NCBI GenBank assembly: GCA_016840095.1
Contig: JAEOSZ010000052.1
Coordinates: 1-57,228, forward strand
Source: Candidatus Heimdallarchaeota archaeon
GTDB lineage: Archaea; Asgardarchaeota; Heimdallarchaeia; Heimdallarchaeales; Heimdallarchaeaceae
Reading direction: 5' to 3'
Length of the DNA stretch: 57,228 nt
The position numbers were made by a program, and so were the translations under genes. How positions within the stretch are numbered: position 1 is the stretch's first letter; every line of letters begins with the position of its first letter. The notes under the pieces were generated by a model that was given only the letters and a program-made list of their open reading frames with translations, was not told the DNA's origin and did no database searches. Shown here piece by piece: positions 1 to 8,060 of this stretch.

Positions 1-691
1 CTAGAAATCTAGCTATTTCTTCTATTGGAGCTTGGGTTGCTGACAAACCAATTCGAGTGATATCTTTTTCAGCGACTACCTGTTGCAAGTACTCTAGAAA
101 TAGAGAAAGCATAACTCCTCTCTTGTTCGAACTAACCTCGTGAATTTCGTCTAAAACAATCCACCTAATACTTTTCAGATGTAACGAAAACTTTGGTGAG
201 GTTAGTATTAATCCTAAACTTTCAGGTGTGGTAATAAGAATATGTGGAGGTGTTTTAAGCATTTTAGTCCTTTCAGCTTGAGTTGTATCTCCAGTTCTAA
301 CTCCTACACGAATCTTAGGAGTAATCAAATTATTTGCTGCAGCTAATTCCTGAATCCCTTGCAAAGGTTCTTCGAGATTCTTGCTAATATCATTGCCAAG
401 AGCTTTAAGTGGAGAGATATAGAGAACATAAATCTCGTCTTTAAGATTACCTTCTTTAGCCTCTATAAACAGTTCATTTATTGCTGCCAGGAAAGCAGCG
501 AAAGTTTTTCCTGATCCTGTAGAACTGAATATTAGAGTGTTCTTTCTCTCATGTATTGAAGGAATGGCATAGAGTTGAGGTGGAGTGAACCCTCCAGGAA
601 ACTTAGATGTAAACCAATCTTTTATTTCATCAGCTAAGAAAGAATAGATATCGGCTGAAGTTGATGGTTCATCTAAGTAGTGGATTGTCAT
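1..691 (-). CDS. lhr: Lhr-like superfamily 2 DNA/RNA helicase, N-terminal part (runs off window)
   Basis: I translated this from the minus strand; it starts at ATG 691 and stays open to the window edge, so only about 230 N-terminal residues are present. The visible part is the first RecA-like domain: a Q-motif-like FTPPQLYAIP, Walker A SSTGSGKTFAAF near residue 56, motif Ia YISPLKAL, Ib TTPESL, Walker B/motif II LDEIHEV and motif III GLSATQAP. The DEIH box, the ISPLKALGND segment and the early start fit archaeal Lhr, a large 3'-5' helicase involved in DNA repair or RNA metabolism. An alternating AT stretch at 718-731 gives a TATA box about 27 nt upstream of the start. Truncation is due only to the window boundary. 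Confidence 0.9.
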   Translation of the reverse strand, partial: MTIHYLDEPSTSADIYSFLADEIKDWFTSKFPGGFTPPQLYAIPSIHERKNTLIFSSTGSGKTFAAFLAAINELFIEAKEGNLKDEIYVLYISPLKALGNDISKNLEEPLQGIQELAAANNLITPKIRVGVRTGDTTQAERTKMLKTPPHILITTPESLGLILTSPKFSLHLKSIRWIVLDEIHEVSSNKRGVMLSLFLEYLQQVVAEKDITRIGLSATQAPIEEIARFL

Positions 692-715
692 TTTGATTGT
701 TTCAACAATAACTTT

Positions 716-733
716 TCACTATATATATATCAT
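716..733 (-). promoter_or_regulatory. TATA box of the lhr gene
   Basis: A run of alternating A and T lies on the minus strand 25-40 nt upstream of ATG 691, the usual archaeal TATA distance for a leaderless or short-leader transcript. It is the only obvious promoter element in the 72-nt gap between lhr and the upstream acetyltransferase gene. Confidence 0.5.
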
Positions 734-763
734 TATTACGAATTAGTTTTAGAAGAAAAAAAA

Positions 764-1270
764 TCAATCTGATTCAAATTCTTCGCTTGCTTCTTTTCTC
801 CCCCATTCCATGACAAAAGCAGATTCTCCGTCACGATAATAGTGCTTAAACTCTCTTTTAATGTAATAGCCTAATTTTTTGTACATTTCTACAGCTGCTA
901 TATTGGAGACTCTCACTTCTAAGTAAACAGTATCTACATTATGTTCGATTAGTTTTTGCATTCCATATTTCATGATTTTGGTTCCAAGACCTTTTTTCCT
1001 ATGAGCTGGGAGAACAGCTATTGAAATCACGTGACCTTTAGATCCATTCAAACCAATAAAAGTTGAAAAAGGTCTTTCCAGTCTAGAAAGCATATAGCCT
1101 ACTACTTCTCCATCCACTTCACTCACTACGCAAGCAAAACCAAACTCTGAAAGAATCCTATAAAAGAAATCAAAAGAATAGTTTTCCGGAAGACAGAGCC
1201 TATTAATCTTTATTATGGCATTTATATCAGATAATTCTGCTAATCTAATGATTGTGCTAGATTGCTCCAT
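764..1270 (-). CDS. rimI: RimI-type GNAT N-acetyltransferase
   Basis: A 168-residue GNAT-fold protein. It has the N-terminal strand IIRLAELSDINAI, the acetyl-CoA loop VLPAHRKKGLGTKIM near residue 90 (Q/RxxGxG/A type), and the C-terminal NIAAVEMYKKLGYYIKREFKHYYRDGESAFVMEW block typical of RimI/ArdI N-terminal acetyltransferases (shown here as recognised overall pattern). Its likely role is N-terminal acetylation of ribosomal or other proteins, as for archaeal NatA/RimI enzymes with broad specificity. The start at ATG 1270 has a TATA-like TGTAAAATAAG about 20 nt upstream. The next gene on the same strand, lhr, has its own promoter, so these are probably separate units. Confidence 0.85.
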   Translation of the reverse strand: MEQSSTIIRLAELSDINAIIKINRLCLPENYSFDFFYRILSEFGFACVVSEVDGEVVGYMLSRLERPFSTFIGLNGSKGHVISIAVLPAHRKKGLGTKIMKYGMQKLIEHNVDTVYLEVRVSNIAAVEMYKKLGYYIKREFKHYYRDGESAFVMEWGRKEASEEFESD

Positions 1271-1387
1271 CTTGCAGCCTCTTATTTTACAATAACAACT
1301 CTTTTTTCAATTTTGTGTTTTGGAGATAAGAATAATCACTATTTTGATAATATATTTATAGCATAAAATTGGAAATCTCATATCACA

Positions 1388-2659
1388 ATGAAACCCACAG
1401 AAAGCCAAAACGAAGATTTTCTCCTTTCAGCTGATTTAATGAAGAAATTTCAGTACTCTGCTAGCCTGCTGAATCGTTGGCTTGAAGTATTTGGTCTAGA
1501 CCAAACACTGGAATTGCTCAATAGATTGAGATCTCCATATAGTTCAATGTGGGTTCAAGTAAATACTAGAAAAGTAGATTATTACTCACTCTTTGATATA
1601 TTTGAAGAAAGGGGGCACACTGTTCGTAAACATCCCTATTTCGATGATTTTATGGAAGTTGAAGTGCAGAAAAGAGAGTTATCTGGATACTCAAGAGATT
1701 TACCCATAATAAGAGTTGATCATGAATCCACTACAAATATTGCATTGGGGAGAGATGTTCAAACAGCAGATATCATGAATCACGATGAATTTGATGCTGG
1801 AGAAACAGTTTGTGTTGCAGACTATGTAAACAATATTCTAGCAGTCGGAAAGACTCAAGTAAAGAGCAGTGAAATAACAAAACTTACACAGAAAACTGTA
1901 GTAAAAGTAACAAGTTCTTTGGCTTATGCACCTCCAATAACAGAATTAAGAGAGTATAGGAGAGGATTTTTTAGCATATTGTCTCCTGCACAAGCAATTG
2001 GAGTTAAATCTATGGAATTTGATACCAAAGAAAATATTCTAGTTTTGTCAACAGATAAAGGGGATGTAGCAAATTACATCTCAGAAATTACTAACTACAA
2101 AGTACCAATAACTGTTGTAGCAGCAAATGAGATGCAAGTCAAAGCTCTAAAGAAAAATGTTAATAGAACAAAGAACAAAGCAATTAGAATTTTACACAGA
2201 CCATTTTCAACTTTCGTTCGTGAATTGCATGAGATAAAGTATACTTCATTTTTCTTAGAACCTCAAAACTCAAGAACAGCGGTAATTCCAGTCTTCTCCT
2301 CAAATCTAAGCACAGATAGATTACAACAATTTTCTATGAAACAACAACAGCTTATTGGAGAACTCTACAGATGTTCTCATGGTAAAGCTTCAATTACTTA
2401 CATTACTCATTCAATTGATTATTTAGAAAATGAAGAAGTATTCCAGAATACAATAAGTAAAGCATATCTAGACAATCAAGAGTTACCAAAAATAATAAAG
2501 GATCTGAAAAAATCTAAAAAAATTGTTTCAAGATCACCTCCAGAAAATTATAAGACAATAGAAAAAGAATTGAAAAAATCTACAGTATATCTTGATCCAT
2601 TAACAACAGATAATACTGGAGGATTTATAGCTAAATTTAGCTTAAAACCAAAAGAATAG
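1388..2659 (+). CDS. NSUN6-like PUA plus RNA m5C methyltransferase fold, catalytically degenerate
   Basis: 423 residues in the order of archaeal NSUN6-type tRNA/rRNA m5C methyltransferases: N-terminal RsmB/NSUN-like domain (about 20-95, including WVQVNTRKV), a PUA domain inserted at about 100-175 (FDAGETVCVADYVNNILAVG), then a Rossmann-like methyltransferase domain from about 190. The catalytic elements are gone. The AdoMet loop that normally reads CAAPGGKT is STDKGDVANYIS (221-231). The PCSG motif is EPQNSR (291-296). The TCS motif with the nucleophilic cysteine is YITHSIDYLENEEV (338-351), keeping the surrounding family pattern but with His for Cys. The final GGFIAKF strand is retained. I infer an RNA-binding pseudoenzyme. 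A TATA box near 1349-1360 fits a short leader. Confidence 0.75.
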   Translation: MKPTESQNEDFLLSADLMKKFQYSASLLNRWLEVFGLDQTLELLNRLRSPYSSMWVQVNTRKVDYYSLFDIFEERGHTVRKHPYFDDFMEVEVQKRELSGYSRDLPIIRVDHESTTNIALGRDVQTADIMNHDEFDAGETVCVADYVNNILAVGKTQVKSSEITKLTQKTVVKVTSSLAYAPPITELREYRRGFFSILSPAQAIGVKSMEFDTKENILVLSTDKGDVANYISEITNYKVPITVVAANEMQVKALKKNVNRTKNKAIRILHRPFSTFVRELHEIKYTSFFLEPQNSRTAVIPVFSSNLSTDRLQQFSMKQQQLIGELYRCSHGKASITYITHSIDYLENEEVFQNTISKAYLDNQELPKIIKDLKKSKKIVSRSPPENYKTIEKELKKSTVYLDPLTTDNTGGFIAKFSLKPKE

Positions 2660-2681
2660 AAATCAGGAAAAGTCTTAGGTC

Positions 2682-3248
2682 TTATTGTAAATGAGTGTCA
2701 AGTTCATTTACTAACCAAATGAAAGCTTCTTTTATTCCTTTACCATGAAGAATACTAGTATCAAAAACAGCAAATGTGCGATCTTTAAGATCAAGATGAA
2801 GACCAAGCATTTGAATTAATAATGGTGCCTCAACGGCTCCAGGTAAATCCTGTTTATTAGCCATGATTAGAGTAGGAACATTTTCCATATATGGATTATT
2901 GAAGACATGTGTTTTGAGAACATCTCTTGCCTCTGGTAAACGTTCGATGTCTGCAGCATCAATAACAAAAATAACAGAACTACATCCGGGATAATGTGCT
3001 TCCCATAAAAATCTGAAATGTGATTGCCCTGCTACATCGATTGCAGTTATTGTCCATCCTTCAAATTCGAACGACTCAATGTTCTGACCTATAGTTGGTG
3101 TAAGATTTTCAGCAAATTTCCCAAACCTCATATAACGAGTCAAAGTTGTTTTTCCTGCTGCGTCTAAGCCTAATATCAATATCTTAGCCTTCTGTTCCTT
3201 CTTAAGCTTAGTTCTTAACCATGAGGAAAACGACCCGAACATACTCAT
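2682..3248 (-). CDS. Arf/Sar-like small GTPase
   Basis: 188 residues with the full Ras-superfamily set in Arf form: G1 GLDAAGKTT (27-35), G2 threonine in PTIGQN (51-56), G3 DVAGQSHFR (71-79, Arf-type DxxGQ), G4 NKQD (131-134) and a G5-like DTSILHGKG. The first 17 residues (MSMFGSFSSWLRTKLKK) alternate bulky hydrophobic with Ser/Lys and resemble the membrane-binding amphipathic helix of eukaryotic Arf/Sar1. There is no Gly2, so N-myristoylation as in Arf1 is not expected. Eukaryote-like Arf relatives are a hallmark of Asgard archaea. The gene is convergent with the NSUN-like gene and divergent from rpo6; a TATA-like TTATAAAA lies at about 3289-3296. Its regulators cannot be named from this window. 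Confidence 0.9.
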   Translation of the reverse strand: MSMFGSFSSWLRTKLKKEQKAKILILGLDAAGKTTLTRYMRFGKFAENLTPTIGQNIESFEFEGWTITAIDVAGQSHFRFLWEAHYPGCSSVIFVIDAADIERLPEARDVLKTHVFNNPYMENVPTLIMANKQDLPGAVEAPLLIQMLGLHLDLKDRTFAVFDTSILHGKGIKEAFIWLVNELDTHLQ

Positions 3249-3595
3249 GTTGCTGACATTCCGTGTAAGTTAATCTACAATTTGTATCTATTTTATAAGT
3301 CTTATCTTCATCTTGACTATATCTGTTTTATTGGGAGTTATTTTCTTATTAAAGTTTTTCCAGATATGCAACCGTAAATAGCCCAGACTTACAGTTTCTA
3401 AATACTCTTTGGTTGCTTTCTGCTTTAGTGTCGGTATTAAAAAATTTCGATAGCTCTTCATCAAAATAAATACTGAAAAACATTATTCTTAGATTTACTT
3501 TTTTTCCTTCTAGAATTCCCATCTAACTAAATATTTTTAAAATACAACCATGGTAGGAAGATGTAACCTTTAAAAGCATATTTTGGTGGTTTACT
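3249..3595. other. 347-nt intergenic region between divergent genes
   Basis: This holds the two divergent promoters: TATA-like TTATAAAA (minus) near 3289-3296 for the GTPase and TTTAAAAG near 3573-3580 for rpo6, about 23 nt before its ATG. A 44-codon open frame on the minus strand (3349-3483) starts at ATG and ends in TAA; it has no recognisable motif and could be chance. No tRNA cloverleaf or C/D box pattern is convincing here. Confidence 0.5.
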
Positions 3596-3907
3596 ATGGC
3601 TTTAAGCGCAGACGGGGATCAAGAAAACTTGGAAATCATTTCTAAAAAAGTAGTAGTTGGTCCTGATAGACTAACACGTTTCGAAAGAGCACGTATTGTT
3701 GGTGCTCGTGCATTACAACTAAGTATGGGAGCTCCAGTACTACTCCATTTAGAAGGACTGGAAAATAAATCACCTCTTGATATCTCAGAGTTTGAGTTAA
3801 GAGCTAAGGTTTTACCGCTCAGTATCCGAAGAGAGCATCCAAACAAAACCTATCAAGTAATTCCTCTGCAAAAACTAAGAGATATTCAAGCTTTAAGAGA
3901 AATTTAA
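3596..3907 (+). CDS. rpo6: DNA-directed RNA polymerase subunit Rpo6 (RpoK)
   Basis: 103 residues. The core LTRFERARIVGARALQLSMG is the diagnostic Rpb6/omega/RpoK signature, followed by the family's PLDISEFELRAKVLPLSIRR-type tail. The subunit clamps the largest RNA polymerase subunit and helps assembly. Residues 1-20 are an acidic, variable N-terminus. ATG 3596 is preceded by a TATA-like box at about 3573-3580 and by GGTGG. The eL42 gene follows 69 nt later on the same strand, so transcription and translation genes may be co-transcribed. Confidence 0.95.
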   Translation: MALSADGDQENLEIISKKVVVGPDRLTRFERARIVGARALQLSMGAPVLLHLEGLENKSPLDISEFELRAKVLPLSIRREHPNKTYQVIPLQKLRDIQALREI

Positions 3908-3976
3908 TCATCTATTTGCTTCTCAAAAAAGGAAACAAATAAAAAGATATGTCCAAGCATAAAGTTGAGTGATGAT

Positions 3977-4282
3977 ATGGTTAAGATACCTGAAACAATG
4001 TTCAAATACTGCCCAAAATGCGGCACACACAAAACTATGAAAGTTAGACAAGAAAAAACTGCTAGAAGAAAAGCAGGTTTCTCAGCTACAGCAAGGAAGA
4101 TGAAAATCAGAAGACGAGGGTATGGAAATCTTGGTAAATATAGTAAGAGACCTGTCACTCAAACAAAAATGGCTTCTAAAACTTCAAAGAAAGTTGATTT
4201 GCGTTTAAGCTGTGCTGACTGTGGCAAGAAATGGGTACTTTCTTATCCTAGAACTAAAAGAGTAGAGATGGTAAAGAAATAG
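3977..4282 (+). CDS. rpl44e: Large ribosomal subunit protein eL42 (L44e)
   Basis: About 101 residues. It is a zinc-ribbon protein with Cys pairs YCPKCGTHK and LSCADCGKKW, separated by a strongly basic stretch (RRKAGFSATARKMKIRRRGYG and following) typical of eL42/L44e near the ribosomal E site. An upstream in-frame TTG at 3965 would add four residues, but ATG 3977 gives the usual MVKIPxT N-terminus, so I prefer it. It lies downstream of rpo6 on the same strand; in many archaea eL42 is followed by eS27, which is absent here. Confidence 0.93.
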   Translation: MVKIPETMFKYCPKCGTHKTMKVRQEKTARRKAGFSATARKMKIRRRGYGNLGKYSKRPVTQTKMASKTSKKVDLRLSCADCGKKWVLSYPRTKRVEMVKK

Positions 4283-4350
4283 ATTATCATCAATTTTTAT
4301 CTAATTTTTCTTAATTATTTTCTCGATTTTGTAAGCTCACTTCAAAGACC

Positions 4351-4358
4351 TTAAAAAG
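4351..4358 (+). promoter_or_regulatory. TATA box of sucCD
   Basis: TTAAAAAG lies 25 nt before ATG 4383. With transcription starting about there, the sucC message would be leaderless, which supports 4383 rather than the in-frame TTG 4362 as the start. Confidence 0.5.
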
Positions 4359-4382
4359 ACATTGAAGCCAGTTTTCAACAAT

Positions 4383-5525
4383 ATGCCAATGCTTTATGAA
4401 ATTGAAGGGAAACAACTCTTCAAAGAAAATAAAATCCCAACTCCTCTATTCAAGGCATATACTGATTCCAGTAGCATACTCCAATTTGCTGAAGAAATAG
4501 GCAGTAATGTCATGATGGCTAAAGCACAAGCACTTATTGGGAAAAGAGGTAAAGCGGGATTAATTAGAAAAGTTTCTAGTGATGAAGCTGAAGAATACAT
4601 TCAGAGTATACTAGGCAGAGATCACGGCGGGAAACCCGTTGAAATTGTTATGTTGGAACAACTACTGGAAATTGAAACTGAATACTATCTAGCAGTTATG
4701 TTAGATAATGAATCTGGAAAGTATTTGATTATCGCTAGTCCTCGAGGTGGAGTAGATATTGAGGAAGTTGCTGAAAATTATCCTGATGAGATCTTCAAGA
4801 AGTATTTACCAATTTCAGTTGAACCTTTTCCATACATGTTTGTAGATTTAGGTAAGAAGCTTGGTTTTGAAGCTAAAACTCTAACTTCGTTTACTAGTAT
4901 CATGACTAAAATGATTAACATGGCCAAAAAAAGAGACCTTACTCTAGTAGAGATTAATCCGTTAGTATTAACACCTGATAAGCAGATAATTGCTGCTGAC
5001 TCTAAAGTTGTAATAGATGGCAACTCTGATTATAGACAAGCTGATCTTGCTTCTCTCAAATCCCAAAGAGCTAGACACACAGATCTGGAGTTTGAAGCTG
5101 ATGAAGCAGGAATTAGTTATGTTCAACTAGATGGAGTTATAGGTATAATATCTGGAGGAGCAGGACTTGCAATGGCAACTTGTGATATCTTAGAATTCTT
5201 CGGTAGTTCTCCTGCAAATTTCTTAGATGTAGGTGGTGGAGCTGATGAAACAAAAATTGAAAAATCCCTGGAAATTTTATCACGACAGGATATTAAAGGA
5301 ATTTTTGTAAATTTCTTTGCAGGGATTACAAGATGTGATGATGTAGCTCAAGGGATCATAAATGCGTCAAAGAAATTTGAAATAAAGGTACCTATTGTGA
5401 TAAGATTAGTTGGAACTAATGATAAAGAAGGCATCCAAATTTTAGAAGAAAATGGAATAAAAGCATATGGTGAGATGGAACCCGCAGCAAGGAAAATCAT
5501 TGAACTTGTAAAAGGAGGAAACTAA
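4383..5525 (+). CDS. sucC: Succinyl-CoA synthetase (ADP/GDP-forming), beta subunit
   Basis: About 380 residues. It has the ATP-grasp N-terminal half (EGKQLFKENKIPTPL, KAQALIGKRGKAG, EINPLVLTPDKQIIAADSKV with the Mg/nucleotide-binding EINP) and the C-terminal ligase/CoA domain (GAGLAMATCDILEFFGSSPANFLDVGGGA, here in two adjoining motifs). With SucD it interconverts succinyl-CoA and succinate with nucleotide phosphorylation in the TCA cycle. An in-frame TTG at 4362 could extend it by 7 residues, but the TATA box at 4351-4358 favours ATG 4383. The gene is followed after one base by sucD with a good Shine-Dalgarno (AAAGGAGGAA), so the two form an operon. The Kor operon at 39.5 kb would supply or consume its substrate. 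Confidence 0.93.
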   Translation: MPMLYEIEGKQLFKENKIPTPLFKAYTDSSSILQFAEEIGSNVMMAKAQALIGKRGKAGLIRKVSSDEAEEYIQSILGRDHGGKPVEIVMLEQLLEIETEYYLAVMLDNESGKYLIIASPRGGVDIEEVAENYPDEIFKKYLPISVEPFPYMFVDLGKKLGFEAKTLTSFTSIMTKMINMAKKRDLTLVEINPLVLTPDKQIIAADSKVVIDGNSDYRQADLASLKSQRARHTDLEFEADEAGISYVQLDGVIGIISGGAGLAMATCDILEFFGSSPANFLDVGGGADETKIEKSLEILSRQDIKGIFVNFFAGITRCDDVAQGIINASKKFEIKVPIVIRLVGTNDKEGIQILEENGIKAYGEMEPAARKIIELVKGGN

Positions 5526-5526
5526 A

Positions 5527-6393
5527 ATGGCAATTCTATTAGATGAAAATACAAAAGTGATTGTGCAAGGGATAACTGGAAAACAAGGAACTTTCCATGC
5601 AAGATCAATGATAGATTATGGTACTAAGGTTGTTGCAGGCGTTACTCCCGGAAAAGGAGGACAAGAACACTTAGGAGTACCTGTTTTTGACAGTATGAAA
5701 GAAGCTGCTGAAGCTACAGGAGCTACAGCCTCAGTAATTTTCATTCCAGCAAGATTCACTTATTCCGCTGCTTTGGAAGCTATCGATGCAGGAATTAAGC
5801 TGCTCACAGTAATAACTGAAGGTGTTCCAGTTCAGGATTCTGCTAGAATAAGACAAATAGCTCTAGATAATAACGTAACCATGGTAGGTCCAAATTGCCC
5901 AGGACTAATAAGTCCAGAATTAAGCAAGATTGGTATAATCCCAGGAAAAATCTGTTCAAAGGGAAATGTTGGAATCGTAAGCAGGAGTGGAACCCTTACT
6001 TACGAGATTATTCAAAATCTAACTGTTAATGACTTAGGCCAAACAACTTGTGTAGGTTTAGGTGGTGATCCAATCAAAGGAATTGGATTTAACGAGTGTT
6101 TAACAATGTTTGAGAATGATCCACAAACTAAGCAAATTATACTTGTTGGGGAAATTGGTGGAACTGGTGAACAACAGGCTGCAGACTTAGTTAAAAAAGA
6201 GATAACTAAACCAGTTTATGCGTTTATAGCTGGACAAACAGCACCTCCTGGAAAACAAATGGGACATGCAGGAGCTATTGTTCATGGAAAATCTGGTACC
6301 GCTAAGGAAAAAATGAGAATCTTAAGCGAAGCTGGAATTACCACAGTAAAAACATCAAGTGAAATTCCTCAAAAAATAAAAGAGAATCTATGA
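5527..6393 (+). CDS. sucD: Succinyl-CoA synthetase, alpha subunit
   Basis: 288 residues, standard for SucD. The N-terminal CoA-binding Rossmann domain (VIVQGITGKQGTFHARSM, GTKVVAGVTPGKGG) is followed by MVGPNCPG and by the active-site phosphohistidine loop with GHAGAIV near residue 247. It carries the phosphorylated histidine intermediate and binds CoA. It begins one base after the sucC stop with the ribosome-binding sequence inside the end of sucC, so translation is likely coupled. The next gene is convergent. Confidence 0.95.
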   Translation: MAILLDENTKVIVQGITGKQGTFHARSMIDYGTKVVAGVTPGKGGQEHLGVPVFDSMKEAAEATGATASVIFIPARFTYSAALEAIDAGIKLLTVITEGVPVQDSARIRQIALDNNVTMVGPNCPGLISPELSKIGIIPGKICSKGNVGIVSRSGTLTYEIIQNLTVNDLGQTTCVGLGGDPIKGIGFNECLTMFENDPQTKQIILVGEIGGTGEQQAADLVKKEITKPVYAFIAGQTAPPGKQMGHAGAIVHGKSGTAKEKMRILSEAGITTVKTSSEIPQKIKENL

Positions 6394-6412
6394 TTCTCAT
6401 TACTTTCTATTT

Positions 6413-7609
6413 TTACAACAAAGATGAATCGAAAGTTTCCTCATATTCTAAATCAAGGATATCTTGTCCAAATCTTTTCTTTATTGAATATTTTATCCTT
6501 ATTGTTAAATCAAGACTACTGTTGAATTCGTTTTCTACAAATACTAAGGATCCACCTACAGTATTGTCACCTTCAACTTGATAAAATGAATACCAATATG
6601 CCGTTGATAGAGTTGTTCCATTTTGAATTCCTTCTACTGTAAAACACTTGAGAACCTGATTCCATGAACCATCATGTTTGAAATATATTGTAAATGGAAC
6701 AAAAACCATATCCTCTGTAACATGATAATCAGGAGATAGAAGCACAAGATTATCAATTCCTGTAGTTATTCCTTTTGTATTAATTGCTTGATCAATTACA
6801 GGTATGAATATTACTAATGCCAAGATTACTGAACAGAAAATAATCAGTTTAATTCGTTGTCTTTTCACAGTAAATAACTCAATAAACCATTTCTTAGTAT
6901 TCTCCCAACTGGTTTTGAAATATTCCTTAATTCTTACACTTAGTTCTCTCTTCTCCTTCTTTTCCAGTTCTTCCAATTTTTCTAAAACTACATCCTCTTC
7001 TTTATCTTTCTTCTTATCTGGAGCTAAAATCAGGTACGCTCCTATACCAATAATAGCTATGAGAAGAATGTATCTAACTGCAGTATTATCAGCTAACCAT
7101 AGTCTGAGATAACCAATTTTTCGTATTAGAAACACGGTTTTTCCTACAACAGCTTCGTATGGAATTAGCGTAGTTGTAGAATTATAATTATCTACATACG
7201 TGTTGGAATTGGGATTGTCCCCACTAACTCTATAATAATAGTCCATGCCTGTTGCTGTATCTATTGTAGTTATGTTGACAACTCTGTGTATAATTAGAGT
7301 ACCTCGACTCAAGGGAGTATCAGAGACATAAACAATAACATCCCCAAGTTCAATCTTTTCGGGGGCACACTTGTATATTAGAAACATGTCACCCTGATCA
7401 TAAGTAGGCCACATGCTTGATTGAGGACCATTTTCAATAACTACCAATGATAACCCAAAGATTCCTCCAAACATCATCTTGAAAATTATGAAAATTATCA
7501 AGCCAAATATGATAAGAACTGCAACTTCTTTTGCATCTATGTCACTGATAAATTTCTTTAAGTAAGATTTGGTTTTTTCCACTATTGTTTTCTCATCAGA
7601 GGAAGACAT
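6413..7609 (-). CDS. ER/archaeal-type signal peptidase I (S26B) with long C-terminal extension
   Basis: 398 residues. A membrane segment (about 30-48) precedes the catalytic region: Ser in GPQSSMWPTYDQGD (about 61-74), the general-base His in IIHRVV, and the conserved VSGDNP. Use of His rather than Lys marks the archaeal/eukaryotic Sec11 type, which removes signal peptides at the membrane. A second membrane segment (RYILLIAIIGIGAYLIL) ends the usual protein. The remaining 200 residues are unusual: a Lys/Glu-rich coiled-coil-like stretch, a third membrane helix (LIIFCSVILALVIFIPV) and a beta-rich domain of about 120 residues probably outside the cell. Possible clients in this window are the subtilase, FtsX-type and other exported proteins; the pilin would need a class III peptidase instead. 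Confidence 0.85.
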   Translation of the reverse strand: MSSSDEKTIVEKTKSYLKKFISDIDAKEVAVLIIFGLIIFIIFKMMFGGIFGLSLVVIENGPQSSMWPTYDQGDMFLIYKCAPEKIELGDVIVYVSDTPLSRGTLIIHRVVNITTIDTATGMDYYYRVSGDNPNSNTYVDNYNSTTTLIPYEAVVGKTVFLIRKIGYLRLWLADNTAVRYILLIAIIGIGAYLILAPDKKKDKEEDVVLEKLEELEKKEKRELSVRIKEYFKTSWENTKKWFIELFTVKRQRIKLIIFCSVILALVIFIPVIDQAINTKGITTGIDNLVLLSPDYHVTEDMVFVPFTIYFKHDGSWNQVLKCFTVEGIQNGTTLSTAYWYSFYQVEGDNTVGGSLVFVENEFNSSLDLTIRIKYSIKKRFGQDILDLEYEETFDSSLL

Positions 7610-7703
7610 TATGTTTAATCAGAAAAACGAGAATATAAAAATTTGGTTTTGATTTCTTGATTTATTCTCAATGTTTATTAAGAATAGTTAAGAAGTAAAC
7701 TTA

Positions 7704-8012
7704 ATGAAACAAAGACAGAGACCTGTTCCGATTAAGAGTATTAGTTTTAACTCACCTCCGAAAATTAATACTGAAGCAATGTTGGAAATTGAGGGATATC
7801 TACCTGATGCAGCATGGGAGTTACTAGAAGAACAAATATCTATAGATGAAACAGAAAAGATCATTATTGTTAGAATCATAGGCAAAAGAGATCCCCATCT
7901 GATGGCAGCTCAAGTAGTTAGAAAGTTTCAAAAAACTATACCTTTAGTTTTCAAAACTGAAGGGAAATGGAAAATCCAATGTAACGACAAAAATCTTGAA
8001 ATTGTCGTTTAA
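7704..8012 (+). CDS. Small conserved-looking protein, function unknown
   Basis: 102 residues; I do not recognise the family. It has a basic, Pro-containing N-terminus (MKQRQRPVPIKSI), then predicted alternating strands and helices, with no Cys-rich site, membrane helix or catalytic signature. The composition and the TATA-like AT-rich segment upstream (about 7675-7690) look like a real expressed gene. It is followed 48 nt later by a nuclease-like gene on the same strand; a functional link cannot be claimed. Confidence 0.55.
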   Translation: MKQRQRPVPIKSISFNSPPKINTEAMLEIEGYLPDAAWELLEEQISIDETEKIIIVRIIGKRDPHLMAAQVVRKFQKTIPLVFKTEGKWKIQCNDKNLEIVV

Positions 8013-8060
8013 TGAAAAATTAAGGATTTTCATACAAATCTTTTAATACACTTTAGTTTG

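Noticed and set aside
3349..3483. 44-codon minus-strand open frame in the rpo6/GTPase gap
   Set aside because: It starts with ATG and is clean, but has no recognisable motif or ribosome site, and such frames occur by chance in AT-rich DNA; mentioned only in the intergenic entry.
6390..6581. 63-codon plus-strand frame starting inside sucD's end
   Set aside because: It runs antisense to the signal peptidase gene and reads as a shadow of that coding sequence.
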